Origin: Trametes villosa
Lineage: Eukaryota > Basidiomycota > Agaricomycetes > Polyporales > Polyporaceae
DNA: 64,000 nt
Assembly: GCA_002964805.2 (NCBI GenBank)
Contig: PUDQ02000003.1
Span: 3,720,001-3,784,000 of the forward strand
Direction of reading: 5' to 3'
A program made the position numbers and the translations under genes. The first letter of the stretch is position 1; the number at the start of each line of letters is the position of its first letter. This document shows positions 1-10,680 of the stretch, in pieces. Under the pieces are notes generated by a model. It saw nothing but the letters and a program-made list of their open reading frames with translations, searched no databases and had not been told where the DNA came from.

Positions 1-282
1 CGACGTCGTCGCAGCGTCGCTAGGGGCCGGTAAGGAAGGAGTTTGAGGGAGATTCTGCTGGGACTCCCAGGAGAAGCGAAGGAGAGAGGGGTCGATAGTC
101 GATGGGGGAGTGGTACTGAACAACGCGTCGATATCGCGCTCGAAGTCGAGCGTATCCTCGGACGCGCCTAATGAATATCCGCCCTGATGGGTGGGAGCTA
201 CGATCTGCTGAGGCAAAGTGTCGTCAAGGGTGACGATGTAGTTGGTCTGGTTGTCGGTGTAGTGGTCAGGTATGTTGGCCAT
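1..282 (-). CDS. Unknown protein, N-terminal part (runs off left edge)
   Basis: An open frame starts at ATG 282-280 and stays open to the window edge (94 codons, no stop). The protein begins MANIPDHYTDNQ and is rich in D, T, P, S and Q, with no signal peptide or membrane segment visible. I do not recognise a domain. Support for a real gene comes from the paralogous segment at 38.6 kb, where the start MATIPDL is preserved before the sequence diverges and hits a stop. That shows the start region was already there when the GH51 segment was duplicated. The gene lies tail-ward of the GH51 gene on the same strand. It could be a regulator with a disordered N-terminus, but this cannot be decided from the fragment. 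Confidence 0.55.
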   Translation of the reverse strand, partial: MANIPDHYTDNQTNYIVTLDDTLPQQIVAPTHQGGYSLGASEDTLDFERDIDALFSTTPPSTIDPSLLRFSWESQQNLPQTPSLPAPSDAATTS

Positions 283-912
283 GGTGGACATGACGAAGGG
301 GCGGGGATGCGGATGCGGGGGTCAGCACGACTCCAAGTCATGTCAATGTATACGGGTAGTAGACGCCCATAAGCTGCAGCAGGATCGACGCGCTTTCCTA
401 CCACCATCATCCCACCCCCAGCGTCCGCTGCACAGTGCTCAGTCTATGCGTGGAGAACACAGCCTGGTTATTGAATTCACACCGCTAGCAGGCTACATAG
501 GCCAAGCACCCAGGTACGACATTTGTCTTGCATGTGCGGTCGTCAATATTGATTGATGTACGGCGGCCAGCCGCAGCGAGCGCCGCGTTCGCGCACCTCC
601 ATATCCGCATCGTCGCCCCAAGTTGCTAGTACACAACGCGTCTCTGGGGGCCTCGTACGAGCCGTAGCCGGCATGTACGTCTCAGTTCGCTTGTACCCTG
701 CGCGGCGCTCTCACGAGAAATGTTACCCAGTCGGCGTCCCTCAGTAGTGACTAAGTCAAACCAGTGAGCATGAGATTGACCACACCGCCTTCCTACTCGC
801 ACAACATCTCGCACCTCGAGGAGGACTATACCTGCAGGGTCTTGTTGTCGCATACGGACGTACTTCCTCGACGCGCATCCGCGCCAAGCATCCGGGCCAA
901 GCACATTTTCAT
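283..912. other. Intergenic spacer between left-edge gene and GH51 copy 1
   Basis: About 630 bp holding the upstream region of the left-edge gene and the 3' flank of the GH51 gene. The corresponding spacer of copy 2 is 38683-39283. Only parts are conserved (for example near 350-420 and 900-912), with unrelated stretches between. I see no gene. Confidence 0.5.
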
Positions 913-2835
913 TTACTGCAAGTTCAGTACGAGCAATGTAAACGAATGCTCCTTGAACGTCCACCGCCCGTCCCACTTCTCCCTCCGCGTCTGCACGCTC
1001 ACCTCGTCCTCCTTCCCCCACCCGTTTCGCGCCCAGACATCCTTATGCCACAGCTCGTGCACCTCGACCTCTGCGCCAACGCGCTCGAACGCGACGCGGA
1101 TCGGGACCTCGTAGCTCGCGTGCTCGCTCCGGTTCACCACCGCGACGCGCAGGCTCCGCGCGCCCGTCCCCGCGTCCACGTGCAGGACTGCGGACGCGTC
1201 CAAATCCTTCGGGCGGCCCTTCACGCTCGCGATCCACTGCGGCAGTGTCTCGCCCGCGAACGTAGGCGACTCGAGCGCGAGCCGGACGGCCGTGCCGTCG
1301 CGCATATAGCGTGAGAAGAGATAGAGCGGCCAGTAGATCGTCTGCCGGAAGAGCCCTGTGGGACTGCGGGCGCGGTCAGCCTTCGCGCAGCACGCGTACG
1401 CAGCGGGGGCACGCGCGCGACGCACCTGGTGATCAGCGGCGAGATGACGTTGACGCTCTGCGCGATGCATGCGATGTCGACGACGTCGGCTTGTCGGACG
1501 AAGACGTTCAGCCAGGACGCCATGGCGAGCGCGTCGGCGAAGTTGTAAAACTGCTCGAGCCCGTTCTGCGGTGTTCCTGTAGCGCGAGGTGAGCGGCGTC
1601 GCATTCGCAGGTGCACCTTCACTCACCGACGGTCTCGTCCCAGACACCGTACTCGTCGAATGCGATTTTGATGGGCTTGCTCACATTCCTCGCGAACCGC
1701 TGAAGAGCATGCACTTTAGTGGTATATCGCGAACCGGGAAGCACGCGCGTACCGCCTTGTTAATGAGCCCTTTGCAGACCTCGATGGAGTACTCTGCAGC
1801 GTCTGGGCCGTACACTCCGCGCCCATACTCCCTTTCCGTTTGCGACCGGTCGCGAGGTCCGAACCCTGTGTACAGGTGAACGCTATTTCTTGTCAGTGCA
1901 CGACCCTCTCCCCACGATGCTCATCACAACTGACCTATGCAGCTCAACCTTGTCTACCAGCTCGTCCAGCACCACGCCATCCCAGTGGTTGACCCCCGTC
2001 TCGCCGCATCCGACGAGTATGACGTTGGGGTCGACGAGGCGGATCGCGTGCGCCCACTGCCGCGCCTTGGTTGCGTATGCCGACGCGGTTTGCTGGCCGA
2101 CCTGCCACTCACCCCATACCTCGTTCCCCAGGCCCCAGTACTTGACGTTGTGCGGCTCGTCGCGCCCGGTGTTCTGGCGCCGCAAGTTCGCATAATAGCT
2201 GACACTCCGGTAAGCACAACGAATTGCGCTGAATAGGAGCACTCACGTATCGCCCGTGCCGTTGCAGTATTCGACCCAGTGCAACACATCCTCGAGCGTG
2301 CCCGTGCCCATGTTAAACACGACATACGGCTCGATTTTCGCAACGCGGCACCACGCAATAAACCTGTATCTCTGTCAGTACCGATGACCCGTATCAGCCT
2401 CAGGCGTGCTCACTCGTCCGTCCCGAACTGGTTGCTCTCCTCGCCGCCCCACGCGAGCTCCGGGCGCCGTTTCCGCGCCTCCTTCGGGCCCACGCCGTCC
2501 TTCCAGTTGTACGAACTGACATAGTTCCCGCCCGGCCAACGTACCAGCGGCACGCGTAGCTCGTCGCGCAATACCTCGAGCACGTCCGCGCGAAACCCCT
2601 CCGGCGTCAGCAGCTCGCGCGGAGTCTCGGTGAACTGCTCGTCCGGGCATGGGGCGCGCGGCGTGTGCGGGAAGGTCGTGCGCGCGGCGGGGAGGATGCC
2701 GCCGTAGATGCAGCGGCCGAGGTGCTCAAGAAAGCCAGAGAAGATGTACGGCGAGACGGGCGCGATGGGCGAGGAGGGGAAGATGTCCAGCGAGGGCGAG
2801 GGCGAGGACTCGTCTCTCCGAGTTGGCGTGGACAT
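913..2835 (-). CDS. GH51 alpha-L-arabinofuranosidase, copy 1
   Basis: Hydrolyses terminal alpha-L-arabinofuranosyl residues from arabinoxylan or arabinan fragments. Seven exons can be joined in frame (2835-2414, 2363-2247, 2198-1935, 1882-1753, 1699-1627, 1576-1426, 1363-913), giving 535 residues. The N-terminal [14 protein letters not shown] and [13 protein letters not shown] blocks are typical of GH51. GLGNEVWG carries the expected acid/base Glu and IAFDEYGVW the nucleophile Glu. A C-terminal beta domain ends in LLVLNLQ. No signal peptide is visible at the N-terminus ([14 protein letters not shown]), so an intracellular enzyme is likely. Length suits single-domain intracellular GH51. A near-identical intact paralogue lies at 39284-41218. 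The 5' flank carries a 29-bp tandem repeat that copy 2 lacks, so regulation of the two copies may differ. Confidence 0.92.
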
Positions 2836-3045
2836 CGTGAGGGACGTGCGAGGGGTGGGCCGTGGTGGTGAGTGCTCGTGTTTGAGCTGGTGAACACCAT
2901 GCTAAGGCCCGCTCGCTCTTAACACGACCCGGTGCCGGCCACCGTATCTGTGCGCATCGTTGTCGCGCGCCATCGGCGGTCATCTGGGGGGTGCAGAGGG
3001 CGTGTCGTCGCGGGTGGCACGGTCCGCCCGCGGTGCCGGCGGGGG

Positions 3046-6000
3046 CGGGAGCGGGCGCGCTCCCGAGGAGGGAAGACGGGCGGAGGCGGGCGCAGTGCCT
3101 GATCTGGGCGCGGGATCTTGGACGGACGGAGAAGTAAAACGAACCTCTGCGTGTGTAGGAAGGGCTTATTAGCGCGTGCGTGTGTAGGAAGGGCGTATTG
3201 GCGCGTGCGGGCGCGTACAGCGGAGGACTATTGGCGCATGCGGGCGTGGGGGTACGCGAGGCGCGGGACTCGCGAGGTGCGCGCCGCAATTGCTAGATAC
3301 ATTCGCCGCTCACAGGGCTACATGCAGGGTCGCCCTCCTTCTCCCGCGAACCCAGGCTCTCGCCGCCCCTCTTCCTCGCTGCCCGTCCACCACGCGCCCT
3401 CCGCGATCGGCTAGGGCATGCAACGCGCCCGCGGAGCACCGTGTCCCTCGATCTCGCCGCGCCGCCAGGGTTTGTGTGGTTGCGCCGACCACCGGTACGT
3501 CATATCTTCACCCATAGGCCGCGTCGTGGCCGCGGGCACTCAGCTCGTCGCTCGCTGCTGTGCTCACGTCCCTCCGTGCCGCCGTACAGGTACGTTTCGC
3601 GACACCGCCGGGACCGCCAGTACGACTCTCCGATGGCCGCGCCGCGCCGGTCTGCCCGCTCACCCAGCCGGAGCAGCCACCCACCGCGGGAGTGCCGGGA
3701 AGGGACGCAGACACGGTGCGCCTCGCCACAGCGGCACCATCCACCGCATGCAGTTGACCCCCAGCGTCGACCAGCCGTCCCGTCGACGCTCCCCCGCGGA
3801 GACTTCCCCACGGCAGGCCGATCCACGACCTACGCGCAACGAACGCCGCAGGACACTGCCGGCTGCGTTCCCCGAGTCCGGGCTGCCAGGGAAAGCACTT
3901 CCCAGTGCTTCCGAGTCCGAGCGCGCCGGATCCGAGACTGTCCCGACTGGGCTGTAGGTCCGTGTTAGCTCCATTCCGGCCTGGCAGGCGCTGATGCATC
4001 CTTGTAGGCCGATTCGGAGCCCTGCAACTGCGCGCAGCAGCGCCGCAAGTCGGTACACCAAGGTCAGTGCTGCATGCGCCGCGAAGAGGGAGGGAATAGC
4101 TGTACTCACCGTTTCTGTGCAGCATACGCCTGCTCAGGGTCAGCGTCGATTGCAACTAGTGCACCAGCCGCATCTCCTGGCGGACAGTCGCATCCGCGGC
4201 CGATGGTGAGCCTCTCGGTGATCCGGTGGGGGCAGCGCGTACTTACCTCGCTGCAGGTCCATACCGCGACTGTTTACGTGCGCCGCCGGCCGTCTTTGCG
4301 GTTGAACGCGGCGGAGGTCCTGTGTTCGAAGAGGGCGACACGCCAGGATGCCCGAAACGGCACTCTCGAGTTCGCTATGCTCACCCCGATGTGCAGCCGG
4401 CCGGGCCTGCTAATAGGCGGCACATTCGCATCCGGGCTGTCGCCGACGAGCGCCCCTCTGCGCCGAGACTGCGCCAGGAGCGCACGCCGACGCTTCCGAG
4501 CGTGCCGGAGCCGGGGGGGGGGCTCTCCAGACTGCGTTGGCAGCCTGTAGTACGCCTCGCCTGGCTTCGGCAGACGTCGGCGCGTCTGGGCACTGGTGCC
4601 CTATGCTCACGTTGCCGGCGATGCACTCGTGAGTGCGGAGCACCGAGGAGCCGTTGATTGTACTCACCGCACGTCTGCAGCCCGCGCCGGCGTGCAACGC
4701 TGTGCCGGAAACGTGCGCAACGCGGCGTCCGTCTGCCAGCCAACGGTGGTATGACCCAGGTCTCCCCTTAGGCACCAACGGCAAGGCGAGCATAGCGCAG
4801 TTTCTCAGCAGGAATACCACTCGCAGCATACGCGGGGCTCACCTCCGTTCCTTCGTCCCCAGGGCGCCCTGCTTTCACTCGCGGAGCAGACGGACGGCCG
4901 GGGTCGCCTTCGAGAGCGTCCACAGGGCGCCGAGACCGCTCGAAGGGGCGTCCTCTACTTCCCCCACAAGCTCGCAGTCACTCAGTGGCCGGTAGGGTGC
5001 GGTGAGTTACTTTCCGCGCCGGAAACGTGCACAGGTGCCTAACGTTTGCTTCCCAGCTGTCGCCTCGACTGTCCCGCGTTCGTTTCGGACAAGGCTGGGG
5101 CTCCTTCCGCGAGAGGGGCAAATGCGGTCGCGCATTCTCGTGCCTGCCGCGCCGAGGGCTACGAGGAGGGGGGCGGTGTCCGGGGATGCCACAACCAGAC
5201 AGCCTGAAGCCGGCGCCATGGACGGGGTGGCCTCGCAGCTCAAAGCGTCCGCGCGGGTCCGTCTCTTGACCCTCGAGCGCCGTGCGCACGGAAATGAAGG
5301 CTCTCCGGTCAGTACATGTCGGGCGATATGTTCGGAGAGCCGCTGACCTGCCACGCACATCCTCCCACCGCAGCCGCCACATTTTCCAACGGGGGCGCCT
5401 CGTCGGGGAACGCAAGGTGCATGTGCTGCGCACGCCGGATAGTCAGCGGGCGGCAGCGCGAGCCTAACCGTGCACGGTTGAGTTTGCGGAGCACAAGCTC
5501 GAGTGAGACGGAACGCACCCTGCAGCAGGCGTGTTTACGTGTGGACGCGTGCCCAGGGCTGGTTGGGCGGCGGTAGGTGTGCGGCACGAGAGATGCAGGT
5601 GCAGCATGCGGCTAATAGGAGGGCATCGACGTTCGGTGGGGAGAACTGGGGGATCACCGCGGTCGGAGGCCAAGGAGCACACGATACCATGGACGCCGCA
5701 GGCAGAGAATTGAGTGGGGCGAGAAGTCCGAGGCAGGATACCTCCATGCAGCACGTTCCAGCGCTCCGAGCTACGATTGCACGCGTGACGGTGTTTGCGC
5801 ACGTCATCTTCCGCTCTGCGCGCTCGCGAACAGTATCTGGGCTACCCCTAAATCGGCATCTACGACCGCTAATTCGTCCGCAGGTTCTGTTTCGTTGAAC
5901 GGGCCAATCGGCGTGGACATCTTTGTGGTGAGCACGCCGGGGTCTGTCTCACGCATAGACGGTGTGGGTCGGAGTCCCGCAGAATTCGGCTCGAGCAGGA

Positions 6001-6455
6001 CAGGTTTCCCCGCCGCTGGTCGGTATGTACGCAGGCGTCCGTCTGGGCGGGCTTCGACGATGCTCGGACAGAGCTCGGGGGATGCGTCCGGAGGGCAGCG
6101 CCGAACCTCCGGCTATCGTTGGACAGAGATCGGGCACGCTAGTGCCGCGTCTTCCTGTCGTACATAGCGCGCAGCCGTAAATATACACGCCCCCGCCGTA
6201 CATGGATCCACACCTGTCCTACGTCCGATTTTGAGCCCTCTCGGAGGAGACATCCCATGCGCAGGTGCATTTCGACAGTACTCGTGCACAGATCGAGAAG
6301 AAAGGATATATTCTGTATGGGCGATAGAACGACGGACGATACACCCCGAGCTACGGTGCGTCCCCGCTCCCGAGCAATCAAACCGTCCCGGACCGCGGAC
6401 GAGCCATGCTCTGGAGAGCGCCATCTCCGCCCTGCCAATGGTCCCCTCCTGTCGC
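3046..6455. other. GC-rich non-coding sequence, unassigned
   Basis: About 3.4 kb with no open frame over about 215 codons and no recognisable protein in any frame. It is studded with splice-like strings on the minus strand (GTGAGTAC and similar) and short imperfect repeats such as GCCGGAAACGTGC near 4705 and 5022. The Gypsy element is inserted at its right end, and its sequence resumes at 13093. It may be an old decayed element or a non-coding transcript; I cannot choose. Confidence 0.4.
3151..3241. repeat. 29-bp tandem repeat upstream of GH51 copy 1
   Basis: Two nearly identical 29-bp units (3151-3179 and 3180-3208; core TGTGTAGGAAGGGC) and a degenerate third (3209-3241) sharing the GCGC[AG]TGC end. 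It lies about 320 bp upstream of the GH51 start, just past the duplicated segment. Confidence 0.75.
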
Positions 6456-6460
6456 ACCGC
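6456..6460. repeat. Target site duplication ACCGC (left)
   Basis: ACCGC lies directly before the LTR at 6461. The same five bases follow the other LTR at 13088-13092. A perfect 5-bp duplication is standard for Ty3/Gypsy integrases. Confidence 0.92.
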
Positions 6461-6917
6461 TGTCGCGGAGCTAGGCCTGGCGCGACGAGGTACTGCACAC
6501 AACTAAGAAAACTAAAACGATCTAACTCCCGGGGTGGTGGACGAAGGTCTCACAACACCTGAGCGTAGGTTCTCACGGCGAATCTAGCCCAAAGACCAAG
6601 TTAACATTCAGAACATAAGAGCGAATACAAAACAAGGCTTACCTAGCCCAAAGACCAAGAGGTCAAGATGAGGGCTAGGGTCGCTACAGGGGGTCCTTAT
6701 ATACTAAGCAAGGGGAGCCAAACATGTACAAACGTAGAGGTGGTCTGTGCGCACAATGCACTCAACCTGCAGGTAGGGGTCAGGTGATGAGTCACGTGAT
6801 CTATCTACTCTATCTCTAAGTCCCGTGCATGCTAAGTACCGTAGAATGGCCGTAGAAAAGCAGGAAAAATGCGGAAAAATATGGAAAAATACAGGGCGTC
6901 TAGTCGTCTCCACGACA
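6461..6917 (-). repeat. Gypsy 3' LTR
   Basis: A 457-bp repeat matching 12631-13087. The differences I see are C versus T near 6477 and G versus A at 6914. It contains a TATA-like box read on the minus strand. Short ORFs inside it are not genes. Confidence 0.95.
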
Positions 6918-6920
6918 TTA

Positions 6921-6931
6921 CCCCCCCTCTA
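6921..6931 (-). other. Polypurine tract of the Gypsy element
   Basis: Read on the minus strand, AGAGGGGGGG lies three bases before the 3' LTR and overlaps the pol stop codon (TAG at 6931-6929). This is the expected place for the plus-strand primer of reverse transcription. Confidence 0.8.
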
Positions 6932-9900
6932 CTGTCCATCGTCCCTGATGGACCCACGGCCCGGGAAGCGTCCGCCCTCCCAGTCGCGGTCCGGAGGCGC
7001 AGCGTCGGTGAAGGTCACCCGTGGTTGCCACGGGAGGTTCTTGAAGTCGACGGCCTGGATCTTTTGAGGTGCGCTGGGTGCGCGCTTGTGGAACTCGGCT
7101 ACCTTTTCCGGTGCGTTGGTCAGGTTTGATGCCGGTTCCCAGCTGTCCTCGCCCTCGCCGTACCCCTTCCAGCGTACGAGGTATTGTAGCTGGTTACGGT
7201 AGCGGCGGCTATCCAGGATCCGATCGACTTCGTATTCTTCTTCTCCCTCCACTTCCACGGGTTCGGGTGGCGGTGGTAAGGGTCCGTTCACCTCGTTCCC
7301 CCTCCATGGGGATAGGCGGTCAACGTGGAACACGTCGTGAAGCTTGAGGGCGGGGGGAAGGGCCAAGCGGTAGTCGAGGTCTCCGATCCGTTCAGTGACT
7401 TCGAACGGACCGAGCTGCCGAGGTCCTAGCTTAGGCGTGGCTTGATGGATGTGGATGTTCTTGGCCGTGAGCCAGACCCGGTCGTCGACCTTGAACGTGT
7501 GAGCTTTCCGCTTGCCGTCTTCGTAAGCTTGCTTCATGCGCTCTTTACTCATGCGCAGTGCTGCTTCCGCCTCCTTCCGTGCTTCCCGGAGCTTGGTGAG
7601 CCGAGCGTCGAGTGATGGGATCTGCGTGGGGCGTCCCGCTGGGATGGTGAAGTCCGGTCGGTAGCCGTATAGGACTTCGAATGGGGTCTGTCCATGCGCC
7701 GTCTGTACCCGAGAGTTGAGTACGAACTCCGCCGTAGGAAGTAGGTCAGCCCAGTCGTCCTGTCGCTTGTCGCAGTAGATTCGGAGGTATTGCTCGACCT
7801 CCTGATTGGCTCGCTCCGTCTGCCCGTTCGCCATAGGGTGATACGCCGTGGTGAGACCGCTTTCGATTCCAAGGCGCTTGTACAGGGCCCTGGTGACTCG
7901 GGCGGCAAACTGGGGTCCTCGGTCCGACACGATCTTCTGGGGAATGCCGTGAAGCCGGAAGATGGTCTGATAGTGCAGTTCACCTATCCCTTCGGCGGTG
8001 ACGGTGTCGGTGGTGGCTACCAGGTGGACTTGCTTACTGTACAGGTCGACGTACGTGGCAATGGCGTTGAACTTTGACGAGGGTAGACCCGTAATGAGAT
8101 CCACGCCCATGACGACCCACAGTCCTTCGGGTACTTCGTGGGGCTGCAGTGTCGCGTGGGGGTGCGCGGCGGCCTTGTAACGCTGGCACCGGTCACACCC
8201 AAGGACGTACTTCTCGACAAACCCGCTGATCCCCGGCCACCAGTACAGCCGGCCTACCAACTCCAGCGTCCCGTGCTTGCCCGGATGTCCCGCCGTAGGC
8301 GCATCGTGGCATTGCCGGACGATGGCCTCCCTAAGTCCTTCCTCGGGCGGGATGTACAACCGACCACGGTAGTACACCAGCCCACCCTCCTCTTCCCATT
8401 CCCACGTCCCATCCGTCAACTTCCGCGGCCCGTCCTTCCGTAGGGCTTCCAAACCCTTCAGGACTTCCGCCTCCCTCCTACTGCTCTCCCTGATCCTTCC
8501 CTCCAGCGGGTTCTCTACTCGAAGCGCCGCGGCGGCAATGGCCACGAAGCGCTCGGGTTTGAGCACGATCTGATCCCGGTTGTCCTCGGCATCACTGACT
8601 TGGAGCTCCGAGATCCGAGACAGGGGGTCGGCCTGCGTGTTGGCCGTGCCCGGCTTGTGTGTGAGCATGAAATCGAAGCGAGAGAGCCAAAGCGCCCAGC
8701 GGGCCTGTCGTCGGGTAAGGTTCTGGGCGGTTTTCCAGTGTTCGAGGTTGCGATGATCGGTGATGATCTCGAAGGGTTCGGGTAACCCTTCCAGGAAGTG
8801 GCGCCAGTCTTCCAAGGCTCGTACAATGGCCATGAGTTCCCAATCGTAGATCTCGTAGTTCCGTTCCGCCTCGGTCATAGACTCAGACCGAAAAGCCACG
8901 GGGTGCCACAGCCCGTCTTCCAGCTTCTGCAACAGAACTCCACCGGTCGCGTATCCGGAGGCGTCTACCTCTACCCGGGTTGGCCGCTCAGGCTCCCAGG
9001 TCACCAACACCAGTTCGGTGGTGAAGGCTTCCTTGAGCTTGTCGAAGGCGGTGCACTGCCGAAGATCCCATTCCCAGGGGGCATCCTTCTTAGTGAGGTC
9101 GTGAAGGGGGCGAGTGATCTTGGCGAAGTCCTTGATAAAGCGACGGTAGAAGTTGGCGAAGCCGATGAAGCCTCGGACTTCACGGAGGTTGCGGGGATGG
9201 GGCCAATCACGTACTGCCTGGATCTTGACGGGATCCATGCTGACTTCGCCTTGCCGGATCACGAGTCCTAGGTACTCGATTTCGGTTTGGTCAAACTCGC
9301 ACTTCTCCGGCCGGAGGAACAGATCGTGGGCTTGGAGCCGCCGCAGTACCTCGTGGGTGACCCTGCGGTGCTCGTCAAGTGTTGCGCTAAAGATCAGGAT
9401 GTCGTCCAAGTACACCGCTACCTTCCCGGCTGCGATCAGATCCCCAAAGATGGAATTCATCAGGGCCTGGAACGTCGCAGGCGAGTTGGTCAGTCCAAAG
9501 AACATAACGCGGGGTTCGAACAGGCCCCGGTTGGTAGTGAAGGCCGCTTTCCATTCGTCGCCTTCCTTGATCCGTACGTTGTTGTAGCCCCAACGAACGT
9601 CGAACTTGGTGAAGTACTTAGATTGGCGAAGGCGATTGATGATGTCGGATGCGAGGGGTAGCGGATAGCGGTTCTTCACGGTGATGTCGTTCAACTTTCG
9701 GTAGTCTTGGACCATGCGGAGCTTGCCGTCCTTCTTCTTGACGAAGAAGACGGGGGAAGCCATGGGGGACTTGGACGGGGTGATGTAGCCTTTGCGAAGA
9801 TTCTCTTCGAGGAAGGCGTCCAGCTCGGCCTGCTCATTGACCGGCATCGGATACACCTTGGACCGGAGGGTCTCGGGAGCGTCAGGCTTCAGATCAATGG

Positions 9901-10675
9901 TGTGATCGTACGGCTTGTGCTCGGGTAGTCTTTCAGACTCCTGTTCCGAGAAGACTTTGGAGTACTGGCGATACTCCTCCGGTACCATCTCTTCGAACGT
10001 CTTCGCGGGCTTAGCGCGGTGGGCCTCGGCGGCGAGCTCGGTGGAGTACGTGAACCCGGCGGCGCACCAGAGTTCCTCGGTGGCTTCCTCCAGAACTCCG
10101 AGCTTCTGCCACTGCCTTCTCAGGCGCCGATTGGCCGAGATCTTCTCAAACGGGGGGAGGTCCTCCACGGGGGTCGCCGACCGACCGTCCGTTTCGACCT
10201 CAACCTTCCCATTTGTCCAATCTATCTGCGGATTGATCTTCCGAAGCCAGGGCAGTCCGAGGATGATGTCCTCAGGACCAATGTCCGTGACCAGGAACTC
10301 GGTGCGTTCGTTGTGTGACCCGAGGCCTAGCGCCAGACGTGCGAAGTGGGTAATGCTCCCGGCTCGGTTGCGTGATCCGTCGATGTTGTGAAGGGGGATG
10401 GCTCGCGCGAGGGGGTGGATCAGGACGTGATGCTGATCGATGAAGCGTTGATGGATGAATAGACCCGTGGCTCCGGAATCTATCATGGCTACTGCGTTTA
10501 CGTTACGGTGTCTTCCTTTGAGATTCACACTGATGCGGAAGTGCGAACTGGTCGTGTCTATTTCAGGTATAGTGAAGGTACATGAGGAGACCAAATCATA
10601 GATAGACGGGGAGGGGATGTCCGTGCGTAAACCAGCGGGTGTCGGCGTCGTAGCCTTTGCGCGCACCCGATCTAA
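6929..10675 (-). CDS. pol: Gypsy Pol polyprotein with C-terminal chromodomain
   Basis: Pol lies in the -1 frame relative to gag and is open upstream to 10963, but its gag-overlapping first part has no Pol-like sequence, so translation probably enters by frameshift at 10672-10680. Seen in order: aspartic protease (MIDSGATG); reverse transcriptase with VQDYRKLN and YLDD near 9405; RNase H (VDASGYATG, ITDHRNLEHW); integrase zinc finger (HDAPTAGHPG, CDRCQRYK); integrase core with GVDLITGLPSS, DRGPQFA and NGQTERANQE supplying D, D and E; and a chromodomain (DRILDSRRYRNQLQYLVRWK) near 7130-7240. About 1,248 residues follow the shift. No stops or frameshifts are seen, so the protein looks functional. 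Confidence 0.95.
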   Translation of the reverse strand, partial: LDRVRAKATTPTPAGLRTDIPSPSIYDLVSSCTFTIPEIDTTSSHFRISVNLKGRHRNVNAVAMIDSGATGLFIHQRFIDQHHVLIHPLARAIPLHNIDGSRNRAGSITHFARLALGLGSHNERTEFLVTDIGPEDIILGLPWLRKINPQIDWTNGKVEVETDGRSATPVEDLPPFEKISANRRLRRQWQKLGVLEEATEELWCAAGFTYSTELAAEAHRAKPAKTFEEMVPEEYRQYSKVFSEQESERLPEHKPYDHTIDLKPDAPETLRSKVYPMPVNEQAELDAFLEENLRKGYITPSKSPMASPVFFVKKKDGKLRMVQDYRKLNDITVKNRYPLPLASDIINRLRQSKYFTKFDVRWGYNNVRIKEGDEWKAAFTTNRGLFEPRVMFFGLTNSPATFQALMNSIFGDLIAAGKVAVYLDDILIFSATLDEHRRVTHEVLRRLQAHDLFLRPEKCEFDQTEIEYLGLVIRQGEVSMDPVKIQAVRDWPHPRNLREVRGFIGFANFYRRFIKDFAKITRPLHDLTKKDAPWEWDLRQCTAFDKLKEAFTTELVLVTWEPERPTRVEVDASGYATGGVLLQKLEDGLWHPVAFRSESMTEAERNYEIYDWELMAIVRALEDWRHFLEGLPEPFEIITDHRNLEHWKTAQNLTRRQARWALWLSRFDFMLTHKPGTANTQADPLSRISELQVSDAEDNRDQIVLKPERFVAIAAAALRVENPLEGRIRESSRREAEVLKGLEALRKDGPRKLTDGTWEWEEEGGLVYYRGRLYIPPEEGLREAIVRQCHDAPTAGHPGKHGTLELVGRLYWWPGISGFVEKYVLGCDRCQRYKAAAHPHATLQPHEVPEGLWVVMGVDLITGLPSSKFNAIATYVDLYSKQVHLVATTDTVTAEGIGELHYQTIFRLHGIPQKIVSDRGPQFAARVTRALYKRLGIESGLTTAYHPMANGQTERANQEVEQYLRIYCDKRQDDWADLLPTAEFVLNSRVQTAHGQTPFEVLYGYRPDFTIPAGRPTQIPSLDARLTKLREARKEAEAALRMSKERMKQAYEDGKRKAHTFKVDDRVWLTAKNIHIHQATPKLGPRQLGPFEVTERIGDLDYRLALPPALKLHDVFHVDRLSPWRGNEVNGPLPPPPEPVEVEGEEEYEVDRILDSRRYRNQLQYLVRWKGYGEGEDSWEPASNLTNAPEKVAEFHKRAPSAPQKIQAVDFKNLPWQPRVTFTDAAPPDRDWEGGRFPGRGSIRDDGQ

Positions 10676-10680
10676 AAAGC
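10672..10680 (-). promoter_or_regulatory. Probable -1 frameshift site at the gag stop
   Basis: Sense sequence GCTTTTTAG: gag reads GCT TTT TAG. One base back reads TTT TTA in the pol frame, so a tRNA-Phe on TTT can re-pair perfectly after slipping -1 in front of the stop. Pol continues in that frame with LDRVRAKATT. It is not a classical X-XXY-YYZ heptamer. Confidence 0.55.

Larger units (their letters stand above)
240..3045. repeat. Segmental duplication, copy 1 (GH51 unit)
   Basis: About 2.8 kb that recurs in direct orientation at about 38640-41432. The homology covers the start codon region of the left-edge gene, the intergenic spacer, the whole GH51 gene with introns, and about 200 bp of its upstream region. 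It ends near position 3045, where copy 1 continues into an unrelated GC-rich sequence. Exons are nearly identical; introns and spacers show small substitutions and indels, so the duplication is not brand new. Confidence 0.85.
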
